Source of the DNA: Lacimicrobium sp. SS2-24
GTDB lineage: Bacteria > Pseudomonadota > Gammaproteobacteria > Enterobacterales > Alteromonadaceae
Reading direction: 5' to 3'
Assembly: GCF_002201535.1 (NCBI RefSeq)
Contig: NZ_NIWW01000002.1
Coordinates: 186,001 to 250,000, forward strand
DNA: 64,000 bases
The notes under the pieces are model-generated. The model was not told the origin of the DNA, made no database searches, and saw nothing but the letters and a program-made list of their open reading frames with translations. Position 1 is the first letter of the stretch, and each line of letters starts with the position of its first letter. Shown here piece after piece: positions 1 through 8,781 of the stretch. The position numbers and the translations under genes were made by a program.

Positions 1-12
1 GACCTGGGGTGG

Positions 13-106
13 CGTCGTTCCCGCATGTTGTTGGCGGGAACCCAGCGACCTTAAAACATCGAAAGAAAAAGGCGCTGGATGCCCGATAACAACATTCGGG
101 CATGAC
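13..106 (-). repeat. Two-hairpin palindromic repeat, inverted copy
   Basis: This is a full copy of the repeat that is arrayed at 8030-8740, read here on the minus strand. It has the same two stem-loops: one with arms GTTCCCGC/GCGGGAAC and one with arms TGCCCGA/TCGGGCA, joined by a linker containing a T-rich stretch. It lies between the window edge and the 3' end of the DUF4198 gene. Its orientation is opposite to the array beyond hutH. Confidence 0.85.
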
Positions 107-172
107 CGTTTTATGTCAGCGCACCAGGCCCAGTAGAGTCTTTGCAAGCCCGGCTCGATTAGAAACGGTTTC

Positions 173-964
173 TTAGCGTGAAAACACCAGCGTAGCCTGA
201 TCACTGTGATAGGTGCCATCGGTTCTGTCGGGAAGCGTCAGGGCAACTGCGGCGAGCATGAAGGTTCCGGATATTTGTTCATTCAGCTCAAGCCGTCCGC
301 TTTCATCTGTTTTGAGCATGAAGGTTTCTTTTGAGGTGTTTTTTACTTTCACGTCATGATTCGTAAGCGGTTGCCCTTCAAACAAAAGCTGAAAAACATC
401 GGCCGAGCCACTGGCTTTAACAAATTCTAAGGTTTGCCCAACAGGCTCTGACATAAAAGTGCTTTTGTCATCACAGGGCTCAACACAGATAAAGGTCTTG
501 GTATGCTTCACATAGCTTCTGTGTAATGACGGATTGCCGGGCAACGCCTTGAAGGCGTCTTTAATGTCTGATGAGGCACCAATTTCGTCCAGATACCCGT
601 CTACATTCTCGTGACCGATATCACCGGAACGGAGCTTGGAACTCATTGCAACGGTACTCACACCGGCGTTTTGTGGTGTGAAACCAATACTAAGAAAGGC
701 TTCACCTTCTGAATAGGACAATGGCGTTATCGTCTCTCCATTTAGCTGTACACTAGCCAGTGCAATTCGTTCCTGAGCGACTCCCCAGGTGAGATCCGGG
801 AAGCTTAATGCGCTGGTCATTCTCACTTCCACCGGTTGGCTGACTGAAACGGTATTTTGAACCGGCAACAAAAAGGTATCGTGGGCCAAGGCTAGCGGGC
901 ATAACAGGCAACTGAAAATGCCCAGAAATCTGCTTAACATGTTCTTCAATTTATAATGTGTCAT
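173..964 (-). CDS. DUF4198 family periplasmic protein
   Basis: A 263-residue exported protein. A signal peptide ends near residue 27, and the mature chain begins with the HDTFLLP motif typical of DUF4198 proteins, a beta-rich periplasmic family often found with metal transport genes. The family's biochemical role is not settled; a metal-handling accessory role is inferred here from its place downstream of copC and copD on the same strand. The start at 964 has no strong ribosome site. An internal ATG at 940 would give a shorter signal peptide and is an alternative. The gene lies 181 bp after copD, so co-transcription is likely but not proven. Confidence 0.8.
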   Translation of the reverse strand: MTHYKLKNMLSRFLGIFSCLLCPLALAHDTFLLPVQNTVSVSQPVEVRMTSALSFPDLTWGVAQERIALASVQLNGETITPLSYSEGEAFLSIGFTPQNAGVSTVAMSSKLRSGDIGHENVDGYLDEIGASSDIKDAFKALPGNPSLHRSYVKHTKTFICVEPCDDKSTFMSEPVGQTLEFVKASGSADVFQLLFEGQPLTNHDVKVKNTSKETFMLKTDESGRLELNEQISGTFMLAAVALTLPDRTDGTYHSDQATLVFSR

Positions 965-1145
965 TTCCGATGATATCCCTTGGTATCCGCATTACGGCTT
1001 TGACTGTCTGCATCAATGTGCGCCGTTTTGACCACAATGTTTTTGTTGTTCAACAGCTTGTATAGACTTGTACCATGAGCCTCAGTGCCAGGTACACACG
1101 CAGAACCTATCCGTGTTGCCAGTACAACCAGAGTACGGGTTATCT

Positions 1146-2051
1146 TTACGAGGACGCTGGATAAACCACTGAGGTCAGTGCAGCGGTGACCAGCAGAATT
1201 GAACAAGCCACCATGATCTCTATCGAAATGGACCTCGATAATGACCGTCGTCCGGTGCCGTCTTTGATTGAAGGAACCCGTTTTAATTTGTTTGTGGCGG
1301 CGATACCTAAAATACTGATGACTAAAACTACCTTGATCAACAACGTCAGGCCGTAGGACGACTCGAAAAGAGCGGCGAGGCTATCAATGAGTTCGACTGC
1401 CATTATCACTCCGGCAAGTATTGAAGAAATAACCATGTAAACTGCTTGTTTGCCAAATGATTCCATCACTTCAACGAGCTTCTCATCGCTGAAAGAGCGG
1501 CAGGCCAGTTTCAAAGGGAATAATGCGCCAAACCACCAGGCCATGACGAAAACATGAAACATCAGCAATGCCTGATTAAGCCAACCACGTTCAGAGATAT
1601 GTCCGAGCTGGACGAAGGAATACGCCAGCAGCAACACTGCCGTCATCATGATTAGGTGCTTGGCACCTTGGGTTTTTTTAGTCGACCCCAACGCCATGGG
1701 TAATAACAGGATCAAGAGTGCTGCAATAAGCCCAATTCCACGCATCAATGCCGTATCGCCAGTGGCGGTGCTCCACATCATGGCGACAATGGCAGGATCC
1801 ATTGCACCGCGAATGCCATCTTCAGCCATTGCGCCAGTAGTGGCAAAAAAACCGACGATATTGGCCATGAATGCCACCGCCAGGATGCTGATCGTTAATC
1901 TTCGGTAAGCAGAAAGCTCCGTATCGGCGGCAGACCTGGAAGTAAAGGACTTGCTGTAGACAAAAAATGTATACCCGGTCGCCGCCGCAAAGCCCAGATA
2001 AAAAAGCAGTTTTGACAGCACAATTGCGCTGTTCCAAAGGTACATTTCCAT
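1146..2051 (-). CDS. copD: CopD-family copper resistance membrane protein
   Basis: A 301-residue polytopic inner-membrane protein with about eight hydrophobic segments and the overall layout of the CopD/PcoD family. Family members move copper across, or handle it at, the inner membrane together with periplasmic CopC. Histidines within membrane segments (for example in the VQLGHISE and LLMFHVFVM stretches near the middle) are the likely metal ligands, by analogy. It follows copC by 18 bp and is probably translated from the same message. A GGAG sits about 11 nt before the chosen ATG, and a second in-frame ATG lies two codons later. Confidence 0.85.
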   Translation of the reverse strand: MEMYLWNSAIVLSKLLFYLGFAAATGYTFFVYSKSFTSRSAADTELSAYRRLTISILAVAFMANIVGFFATTGAMAEDGIRGAMDPAIVAMMWSTATGDTALMRGIGLIAALLILLLPMALGSTKKTQGAKHLIMMTAVLLLAYSFVQLGHISERGWLNQALLMFHVFVMAWWFGALFPLKLACRSFSDEKLVEVMESFGKQAVYMVISSILAGVIMAVELIDSLAALFESSYGLTLLIKVVLVISILGIAATNKLKRVPSIKDGTGRRSLSRSISIEIMVACSILLVTAALTSVVYPASS

Positions 2052-2069
2052 GTTTTATACTGCTCCGAA

Positions 2070-2417
2070 CTAGCTAACGGTAAAGCTGAGGCTTTCCTTC
2101 ATCTTATGACCATCTGTACCGAAGAAAATAATCTCTACGGTATAGTCTTCAGCTACGAGCTTAGGTAACTGCCAGGAGAAGTGATTATCGGATTGCATTG
2201 ATGGCTTAAAGCCGAAATCAATTTTCTTTCCTTGCTGGTTTGACAGGGAGGCCCTGACAATACGCACATCGCTGCTGAAGGTTAACGACAATACCTGCGG
2301 TGAATCGGTCAATATTGTATCGTCAGAGGGGGCGCTCTCTTTAAGCTGAACGTGCGCAAGCGCAGTGCCGGAAAACACAAACATCATGACGGATAAGAAT
2401 CTGATTAATTTTTTCAT
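2070..2417 (-). CDS. copC: CopC-family periplasmic copper-binding protein
   Basis: A 115-residue protein with a signal peptide ending at about residue 21 (…GTALA). The mature protein starts with His, and the H-V-x-L-x-x-S-x-P opening and the C-terminal FTVS strand are standard for the CopC/YobA fold. The N-terminal His is the Cu(II) ligand known for the family. The length matches single-domain CopC proteins. An AAGG ribosome site lies 6 nt before the ATG. It is the first gene of the copC-copD-(DUF4198) set. The about 300 bp upstream should hold its promoter, but no specific CueR or CopR operator could be assigned by eye. Confidence 0.9.
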   Translation of the reverse strand: MKKLIRFLSVMMFVFSGTALAHVQLKESAPSDDTILTDSPQVLSLTFSSDVRIVRASLSNQQGKKIDFGFKPSMQSDNHFSWQLPKLVAEDYTVEIIFFGTDGHKMKESLSFTVS

Positions 2418-2723
2418 AATTGCCTTTGCTAGTATTTAAAAAACCTTCTTTGCGTATGCCATAAGCCATCTGGAGTGCATCGTATTACCCGTGGAAGATG
2501 AGTAATAACCCAGGCTCGGATTGCTTAGATGGGGATCATACGCAAACCAAAAGATTTGTCACCTCAGGCAGTTGTCTGCTCGGCCATGCCGATGTGGCCC
2601 ACGGGGAACGCCCGACATTCAGGAGTTACATCGTCAGGCAAGAAGGCCTGAATGTCGCCCAATGGCTCAATGCCGCGTGGCGAAGGTTTACCCGGAAAGT
2701 TTACTGCGGGTATGGCCCAGGGC
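2418..2723. other. Gene-free gap between hutI and copC
   Basis: No credible gene is visible. The copC-proximal half is A+T richer and presumably carries the copC promoter. The hutI-proximal half is G+C rich and contains an 11-bp perfect inverted repeat (2613-2623 with 2647-2657). Short frames on either strand here have no ribosome site and no recognisable family. Confidence 0.6.
2613..2657. repeat. Inverted repeat / stem-loop
   Basis: CGACATTCAGG at 2613-2623 is the exact reverse complement of CCTGAATGTCG at 2647-2657, with a 23-nt loop. It lies 67 bp beyond the hutI stop codon. There is no T-run, so it is not a classical terminator. It may be a processing or stabilising hairpin at the hutI 3' end, or the relic of a repeat element. 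Confidence 0.55.
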
Positions 2724-3953
2724 TTAACGGGTTAACATTCTGCCCTGATGCCACACACGGTTTAGCGGGTTAATGCCGATTTCATACGACAGCTGATTGG
2801 GATGGCTGATATCCATCTGCAGAATATTGGCGAGTTTGCCTGTTTCGATACTGCCCATGTGCTCGGCCTCACCCAATGCTTTGGCGGCATTGATGGTGAT
2901 GCCTCTAAGCGCCTCTTCCGGTGTCAGCGCAAACAGGGTACAGGCCATGTTCAGCATCAGTGGCAGGTTACAAACTGGCGAAGAGCCGGGGTTAAAATCT
3001 GTGGCCAGGGCCATCGGAACCCTGTATTTGCGCAAGAGTTCAATGGGGGGCTTTTGGGTTTCTTTGAGGTAGTAAAAGGCACCGGGTAACAGGGTGGCAA
3101 CGGTGCCGCTTTTGGCGATTGCACTGACACCGGCCTCATCAAGATACTCAATATGATCGACGGATAAGGCATTAAAGCTGGCGGCCAGCTCACTGCCACC
3201 AAGATTAGACAGCTGCTCGGCATGCAGTTTCACCGGTAAGCCGAGGTTTTGCGCGGCAGCAAAAACCTTATGCGTTTGTTCGCGGCTAAAGCCAATACTT
3301 TCACAGAAAACATCCACCGCATCGGCGAGATTTTCTGCCTTCACCTGGGGCAGCATCTCGTTACACACCAGATCAATGTAGCCATCGGCATCGTCCTGAT
3401 ATTCCGCTGGCAGGGCGTGAGCCCCCAAAAACGTGGTGCGTACCGTCACCGGCAGATGCTGTTCAACCTGGCGGGCCACCCGCAGCATCTTCAGTTCCGT
3501 GTCGGTATCCAGACCATATCCGGACTTAATTTCAATGCAACTGACTCCCTGGCCCATCAGGGTGCGCGCGCGCTTGAGTGTGAGGGCCAAAAGCGCCTCT
3601 TCACTGGCTTCGCGAGTGGCCTGCACAGTGCGGCGAATGCCCCCACCCTGACGGGCAATATCTGCATAGCTTACCCCTTGCAGGCGCTGTTCAAACTCGT
3701 CGGCACGATTACCGGCAAACACCAGATGGGTATGACAATCAATCAGTCCCGGCAACAGCCATTGCCCCTGGCAGTCGTGCTCAGCCTTGGCGATCACAGC
3801 GGGCTGTTCGGTTATCTTTCCGGCCCACAGGATGCGACCTTCGGCGATGGCAACACTGGCGTCTCTGATGATGCCATAGGGCTCGCCCGCCGGACTCATG
3901 GTTGCCAGATGCGCGTTGGTTAGCAGTAGATCTGCGTGCAATGTGTCGGCCAT
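2724..3953 (-). CDS. hutI: Imidazolonepropionase (HutI)
   Basis: The third enzyme of histidine degradation, hydrolysing 4-imidazolone-5-propionate to N-formimino-L-glutamate in the cytosol. From the chosen start the protein has 409 residues, the usual family length. It shows the amidohydrolase HxH metal motif in [10 protein letters not shown] (about residues 73-82), a later KLHAEQLS His, and DFNPGS near the C-terminus. An upstream in-frame start at 4025 would add 24 residues but falls inside the operator. The start at 3953 has GGGAG seven nt before it. The gene is transcribed divergently from hutC-hutU-hutH across a HutC-type palindrome. Confidence 0.95.
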   Translation of the reverse strand: MADTLHADLLLTNAHLATMSPAGEPYGIIRDASVAIAEGRILWAGKITEQPAVIAKAEHDCQGQWLLPGLIDCHTHLVFAGNRADEFEQRLQGVSYADIARQGGGIRRTVQATREASEEALLALTLKRARTLMGQGVSCIEIKSGYGLDTDTELKMLRVARQVEQHLPVTVRTTFLGAHALPAEYQDDADGYIDLVCNEMLPQVKAENLADAVDVFCESIGFSREQTHKVFAAAQNLGLPVKLHAEQLSNLGGSELAASFNALSVDHIEYLDEAGVSAIAKSGTVATLLPGAFYYLKETQKPPIELLRKYRVPMALATDFNPGSSPVCNLPLMLNMACTLFALTPEEALRGITINAAKALGEAEHMGSIETGKLANILQMDISHPNQLSYEIGINPLNRVWHQGRMLTR

Positions 3954-3995
3954 TGAATTCTCCCGTGAAACTTTACCTGAGACTGAGATTAGTCT

Positions 3996-4025
3996 ATTTT
4001 TATCCGGTTCATCTTGTATAGACAA
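3996..4025 (-). promoter_or_regulatory. Candidate hutI promoter
   Basis: On the minus strand, TTGTCT (4025-4020) lies 15-17 bp from an A/T-rich -10-like GATAAA/TAAAAA (about 4003-3997). The -35 element is inside the HutC-type palindrome, so a bound repressor would block it. Both hexamers match the consensus only partly, so the assignment is tentative. Confidence 0.35.
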
Positions 4026-4026
4026 G
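4013..4026. promoter_or_regulatory. HutC-type operator
   Basis: CTTGTATAGACAAG is a near-perfect palindrome (12 of 14 positions symmetric). It resembles the CTTGTATnTACAAG operators reported for HutC repressors of the GntR family. It lies between hutI and hutC, and hutC itself encodes such a repressor 91 bp away. The expected model is release by urocanate. The operator could control hutI and, being divergent, hutC-U-H as well. Confidence 0.75.
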
Positions 4027-4116
4027 TTGATTCTGGCATGTTGTCAAAGCGTTTTCCAGTGATCCGGTAAAGACGGGCAGGGCAACCCACAACAGAAACA
4101 GGGCAAAACAGGTGGC

Positions 4117-4818
4117 ATGACAAAATATCAGCAAATCAAAAGCCATATTCTGGCGCAGATTGAGAGCGGAAACTGGGCAGAGGGTGACACGGTGCCCTCT
4201 GAAAACCAGTTGGCGCAGACCTTTTCTGTCAGTCGTATGACCGCCCGCCGGGCCCTGCAGGAGCTGGCCGAGCAAGGGGTGTTAAAACGAACACAGGGTG
4301 CGGCCACCTGCGTGGCGAGCCTGAAAAACCAGTCATCTATGTTGCAGATCCGCAATATCGCCGACGAAATTCGGGACCGCCAACATGCCTATCGGGCTGA
4401 GGTCATCGAATTAGACCGTCGTGATGCCAGTAGTCTGATTGCCAGTCACTTTCATTTTGCATCTGGCGACCCGCTTTTTTACAGTCTGATTTGCCACTGG
4501 CAAGACAATACGCCACTGCAACTGGAAGAGCGTTTTATCAATCCGGTGCTGGCCCCAGGTTATCTTGAACAGGACTTTACCCGGGTGACACCCCATGAAT
4601 ATCTCTGTTCGGTCGCTCCACTTACGGAAGCCGAGCATATGGTGGAGGCGATACTCGCCGATCCACTCAGTCAAACCCATCTTCATATTAAACCCGGAAC
4701 GGCCTGCTTGCGTTTGCACCGTACTACATGGTGCCGCGATGGTGTGGTCAGTCACGCACGACTGACACATCCGGGAGGTAAATATCAGCTGGGTGGTCAT
4801 CTGACCTTCCCGCGATGA
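4117..4818 (+). CDS. hutC: Histidine utilisation repressor HutC (GntR family)
   Basis: A 233-residue transcriptional repressor. Residues 1-70 form a GntR winged helix-turn-helix, with the SENQLAQTFSVSRMTARRAL helix pair typical of the family. Residues 85-230 form a UTRA (chorismate-lyase-like) effector domain with the family's QLEERFIN-like segment. Urocanate is the inducer in characterised HutC proteins. It is the first gene of the rightward hut operon and hutU starts 15 bp after its stop, so it probably regulates its own expression. AGGTGG just upstream of the ATG serves as ribosome site. Confidence 0.93.
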   Translation: MTKYQQIKSHILAQIESGNWAEGDTVPSENQLAQTFSVSRMTARRALQELAEQGVLKRTQGAATCVASLKNQSSMLQIRNIADEIRDRQHAYRAEVIELDRRDASSLIASHFHFASGDPLFYSLICHWQDNTPLQLEERFINPVLAPGYLEQDFTRVTPHEYLCSVAPLTEAEHMVEAILADPLSQTHLHIKPGTACLRLHRTTWCRDGVVSHARLTHPGGKYQLGGHLTFPR

Positions 4819-4833
4819 AACAGGAGAATACCC

Positions 4834-6498
4834 ATGAATAACCGACATGATCCCTCGCGCACCATTCGTGCGCCCCACGGCAGTACGCTGAGTTGTAAAA
4901 GTTGGCAGAGCGAGGCCGCCCTGCGCATGCTGATGAACAATCTGGACCCGGATGTGGCAGAACGCCCTGAAGACTTGGTCGTGTATGGCGGCATTGGCCG
5001 CGCCGCCCGCAACTGGGAGTGTTTCGACAAGATTGTAGAGGTGCTCAGACGTCTCGAAGATGACGAAACACTGCTGGTGCAATCCGGTAAACCGGTTGGC
5101 GTCTTTAAAACCCATGCCGATTCGCCGCGGGTTCTCATTGCCAACTCTAATCTGGTGCCACACTGGGCTAACTGGGAGCATTTTAACGAGCTGGATAAAA
5201 AAGGCCTGATGATGTACGGCCAGATGACAGCAGGAAGCTGGATCTACATTGGCAGTCAGGGCATTGTGCAGGGCACCTACGAAACCTTCGGCTCTGTAGC
5301 TAAAAAGCACTTTAATGGTGACGCCAAAGGAAAGTGGGTACTTACTGGGGGGCTTGGTGGTATGGGTGGTGCACAGCCACTGGCCGCCACGATGGCGGGA
5401 TTTTCGATGCTGGCGATAGAATGTGATGAAACCCGCATCGATTTTCGTCTGCGGACTCGCTATCTGGATAAGAAAGCCGCCACTTTGGATGAGGCGCTGG
5501 AAATTATCGCTCAGAGCGACACCCCGGTGTCTGTGGGCCTGCTGGCCAATGCTGCCGATGTGTATGCAGAGCTGGTCACACGCAATATTACCCCTGATGT
5601 GGTAACCGACCAGACCTCAGCGCATGACCCGTTAAATGGCTACTTGCCACAGGGCTGGAGCATGGCCTATGCCGCCGAGATGCGGCAAAAAGACGAAGCG
5701 GCCGTGGTAAAGGCGGCCAAGCAGTCGATGGCGGTGCAGGTGAAGGCCATGTTGGCGTTGCGGGAACGCGGTGCGGCAACACTGGACTATGGTAACAACA
5801 TCCGCCAGATGGCCTTCGAGGAAGGTGTGCAAAATGCCTTTGATTTCCCCGGTTTTGTGCCGGCCTATATTCGCCCACTGTTCTGTCAGGGTATCGGGCC
5901 ATTCCGTTGGGCAGCCTTGTCAGGCGATCCTGAGGATATCTATAAAACCGACCAGAAAGTGAAGGAGCTGATCCCCGACGATGCGCACCTGCACAACTGG
6001 TTGGACATGGCCCGTGAACGGATTCAATTTCAGGGCTTACCGGCACGCATTTGCTGGATTGGGCTAAAAGATCGCGCCCGTGTGGCACTGGCCTTCAACG
6101 AGATGGTGAAAAACGATGAGTTGAGTGCACCGGTAGTCATCGGTCGTGATCACCTTGATTCGGGCTCTGTGGCCAGCCCCAACCGCGAAACGGAAGCCAT
6201 GCTCGATGGCTCTGATGCGGTATCTGACTGGCCGTTGCTCAATGCCCTGTTAAGCACCGCTGGTGGCGCCACCTGGGTCAGCCTGCATCATGGCGGGGGC
6301 GTTGGTATGGGCTTCTCGCAGCATTCCGGGGTGGTTATTCTGTGCGACGGCACCGACGCGGCCGCAAAACGCGTCGGCAGAGTGTTATGGAATGACCCGG
6401 CGACCGGCGTCATGCGCCATGCCGATGCCGGCTATGACATCGCCAAAGACTGCGCCCGTGAAAACGGCCTCGACTTACCCATGCTGGAGGACAAATAA
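4834..6498 (+). CDS. hutU: Urocanate hydratase
   Basis: A 554-residue cytosolic enzyme that converts urocanate to 4-imidazolone-5-propionate using tightly bound NAD+ as an electrophile. The chain has the expected urocanase length. It shows the glycine-rich NAD-binding segment LGGMGGAQP (about residues 173-181), the conserved Cys in the PARICWIG motif, and the C-terminal [15 protein letters not shown] block. The ribosome site is CAGGAG nine nt before the ATG. Its TAA overlaps the hutH ATG by one base, so translation of hutU and hutH is coupled. Confidence 0.97.
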   Translation: MNNRHDPSRTIRAPHGSTLSCKSWQSEAALRMLMNNLDPDVAERPEDLVVYGGIGRAARNWECFDKIVEVLRRLEDDETLLVQSGKPVGVFKTHADSPRVLIANSNLVPHWANWEHFNELDKKGLMMYGQMTAGSWIYIGSQGIVQGTYETFGSVAKKHFNGDAKGKWVLTGGLGGMGGAQPLAATMAGFSMLAIECDETRIDFRLRTRYLDKKAATLDEALEIIAQSDTPVSVGLLANAADVYAELVTRNITPDVVTDQTSAHDPLNGYLPQGWSMAYAAEMRQKDEAAVVKAAKQSMAVQVKAMLALRERGAATLDYGNNIRQMAFEEGVQNAFDFPGFVPAYIRPLFCQGIGPFRWAALSGDPEDIYKTDQKVKELIPDDAHLHNWLDMARERIQFQGLPARICWIGLKDRARVALAFNEMVKNDELSAPVVIGRDHLDSGSVASPNRETEAMLDGSDAVSDWPLLNALLSTAGGATWVSLHHGGGVGMGFSQHSGVVILCDGTDAAAKRVGRVLWNDPATGVMRHADAGYDIAKDCARENGLDLPMLEDK

Positions 6499-8018
6499 TG
6501 CAAACACTGAATCTGCAGCCCGGCCAGCTGGACCTGGCTACCTTACGCCACGCCGACCGTCATCCGATAAATGTGAGCCTGGCAGAGCATGCTAAAGCGG
6601 CCATTAATGAATCCGCCGCCACCGTGCAAAAAGTGCTGGATGAGGGCCGGGTGGTATATGGCATTAATACCGGCTTTGGCCTGCTGGCTAATACCCGGAT
6701 TAAACCCGAAGAACTGGAATTGTTGCAGCGCTCTATCGTGCTCTCTCATGCTGCCGGTACCGGCAACCTGATGGACGACAGCACAGTCCGGCTGATGATG
6801 TTGCTGAAAATCAACAGTCTGTCGCGGGGGTATTCGGGCATACGCTTACAGGTTATCGAAAACCTGATTGCGCTGCTTAATGCCGGGGTCTATCCCTGTG
6901 TGCCGAAAAAGGGCTCTGTTGGCGCCAGCGGAGATTTGGCGCCACTGGCTCATATGAGCATGCCGTTGATGGGCGAAGGGCATGTGCGTTACCAGGGTAA
7001 GGTTCTGACAGGTCAGGAAGGATTGGATGTTGCAGGTCTGCAAGCACTTACTTTTGCGCCAAAAGAAGGGCTGGCCCTATTGAATGGCACCCAGGCATCC
7101 ACGGCCTTCGCCTTGCAGGGCTTGTTTGCCGCCGAGGATCTTCTTGCCAGCGCCACCGTTGCCGGTGCCATGTGTGTTGAGGCGGCGATGGGTAGCCGCG
7201 CACCTTTTGATGAGCGGATCCATCAGGCTCGCGGACAGAAAGGCCAGATGGATATGGCGGCCGCTTACCGCAAGCTGCTGGGGGATGACTCTGAAATTGG
7301 TCACGCCCATGAAGACTGTGAAAAAGTGCAGGACCCCTATTCTTTGCGTTGTCAGCCTCAGGTGATGGGGGCCTGTCTGACACAAATGCGCAACGCTGCG
7401 GAAATTCTGCTCAGTGAAGCCAACGGGGTGACCGATAATCCGTTGGTTTTCGGCGAAGACATTATTTCCGGCGGCAATTTTCACGCCGAGCCCGTGGCAT
7501 TTGCCGCGGACAATCTGGCTCTGGCTATCGCTGAAATTGGTGCTCTTTCTGAGCGTCGCACGGCCCTGCTTATCGACAGTAACCTGAGTAAGCTGCCGCC
7601 TTTCCTGGTGGAAAATGGCGGTGTGAACTCTGGCTTTATGCTGGCGCAGGTAACGGCGGCGGCTCTGGCATCAGAGAATAAGAGTCTCGCCCATCCGGCA
7701 TCGGTGGACAGCCTGCCCACCTCTGCCAATCAGGAAGATCACGTGTCCATGGCAACCTTTGCGGGCCGACGTCTGGCAGATATGGCGGAAAATACCCGGG
7801 GTATTATCGCCGTTGAACTGTTGGCGGTAGCCCAGGGTATTGATTTTAGACGTCCCCTGAAAACCAGTGCGTTGCTGGAAAACGCCTATGCCCTGGTCAG
7901 AGAAAAGGTGGCCTTCTACGACCACGATCGTTATTTCTCGCCGGATATTGAAATCATCGCCGCGCAGATTGCCGAGGCAGCCTACAACTCGCTGGTTAGT
8001 GAACTGACGTTGTCGTAG
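6498..8018 (+). CDS. hutH: Histidine ammonia-lyase
   Basis: A 506-residue enzyme that deaminates L-histidine to trans-urocanate, the first step of the Hut pathway. The Ala-Ser-Gly triad at residues 143-145 (in [12 protein letters not shown]) cyclises to the MIO electrophile. The active-site Tyr in YGINTGFG (about residue 54) and the QEDHVSM motif are present. The length agrees with the family. The start overlaps the hutU stop. It is the last gene of the hutC-U-H operon; the next 760 bp are repeats, and no canonical terminator is seen apart from those hairpins. Confidence 0.97.
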   Translation: MQTLNLQPGQLDLATLRHADRHPINVSLAEHAKAAINESAATVQKVLDEGRVVYGINTGFGLLANTRIKPEELELLQRSIVLSHAAGTGNLMDDSTVRLMMLLKINSLSRGYSGIRLQVIENLIALLNAGVYPCVPKKGSVGASGDLAPLAHMSMPLMGEGHVRYQGKVLTGQEGLDVAGLQALTFAPKEGLALLNGTQASTAFALQGLFAAEDLLASATVAGAMCVEAAMGSRAPFDERIHQARGQKGQMDMAAAYRKLLGDDSEIGHAHEDCEKVQDPYSLRCQPQVMGACLTQMRNAAEILLSEANGVTDNPLVFGEDIISGGNFHAEPVAFAADNLALAIAEIGALSERRTALLIDSNLSKLPPFLVENGGVNSGFMLAQVTAAALASENKSLAHPASVDSLPTSANQEDHVSMATFAGRRLADMAENTRGIIAVELLAVAQGIDFRRPLKTSALLENAYALVREKVAFYDHDRYFSPDIEIIAAQIAEAAYNSLVSELTLS

Positions 8019-8029
8019 CAATTGCGGAG

Positions 8030-8740
8030 TCTTAAGGTCGCTGGGTTCCCGCCAACAACATGCGGGAACGACGGTTGAATTTGGTTTCCGTTGCCGGTTT
8101 CTCTGTGTAGTTGTCATCTCCGCGAAGGCGGAGATCCAGTGCCTTTTTCATTTGGCTCAGGCGGTCATGCCCGAGTGTCGTAATCGGGCATCCAGCGCCC
8201 TTTCCTTTCGGAGTCTTAAGGTCACTGGGTTCCCGCCAACAACGTGCGGGAACGACAAAGTATGATGTAGGAGTATCAATTAAAACATCCCGTATCCGCA
8301 GGTCATGCCCGAGTGTCGTAATCGGGCATCCAGTGCCTTTTTCCTTTTGGTGTCTTAAGGTCGCTGGGTTCCCGCCAACAACGTGCGGGAACGACGTCAC
8401 AGTGGGTCATGCCCGAATGTTGTTATCGGGCATCCAGCGCCTTTTTCCTTTTGGTGTCTAAAGGTCACTGGGTCCCGCCAACATCATGCGGGAACGACGT
8501 CACCGCAGGTCATGCCCGAGTGTTGTTATCGGGCATCCAGTGCCTTTTTCCTTTTGGTGTCTTAAGGTCGCTGGGTTCCCGCCAACAACTGCGGGAACGA
8601 CAAAGTATGATGTAGGAGTATCAATTAAAACATCCCGTATCCGCAGGTCATGCCCGAATGTTCTTATCGGGCATCCAGCGCCTTTTTCCTTTCGGTGTCT
8701 TAAGGTCACTGGGTTCCCGCCAACATCATGCGGGAACGAC
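8030..8740 (+). repeat. Array of two-hairpin palindromic repeats
   Basis: Five nearly complete units of about 92-95 bp lie at 8164-8256, 8301-8395, 8406-8497, 8508-8601 and 8646-8740. A half unit lies at 8030-8072, and a variant hairpin (TCTCCGC/GCGGAGA) at 8112-8148. Each unit consists of hairpin A (TGCCCGA loop TCGGGCA), a T-rich linker with CTTAAGGTC, and hairpin B (GTTCCCGC loop GCGGGAAC); in 8406-8497 hairpin B has lost one T (GGTCCCGC). Loops and a few linker bases vary between units. A 44-bp spacer at 8257-8300 recurs exactly at 8602-8645, whereas two other spacers are only 10 bp long. The units look like REP/BIME-type intergenic repeats. Open frames crossing the array are artefacts of the repeats. 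Confidence 0.9.
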
Positions 8741-8781
8741 ATGAGGCCTGAGAAAGGGCTCGGACAGTGTCGGTCGCTTAT

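Noticed and set aside
961-1206. 81-codon minus-strand frame ending at the DUF4198 start with an ATGA overlap
   Set aside because: It starts inside copD, has no ribosome site, no family resemblance and odd composition. The ATGA overlap may be chance. Mentioned in a finding for mapping only.
2498-2773. 91-codon plus-strand frame between copC and hutI
   Set aside because: It overlaps the hutI 3' end, has no ribosome site, and its sequence is that of the G+C-rich gap with the hairpin. No conserved family.
3249-3923. 224-codon plus-strand frame opposite hutI
   Set aside because: Antisense shadow of hutI; no ribosome site or family.
4411-5310. 299-codon minus-strand frame opposite hutC and hutU
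   Set aside because: Shadow of two well-supported genes on the other strand.
8030-8740. CRISPR array
   Set aside because: The repeats are about 95 bp, made of two palindromes with variable loops, and are not separated by uniform unique spacers. No cas genes are near.
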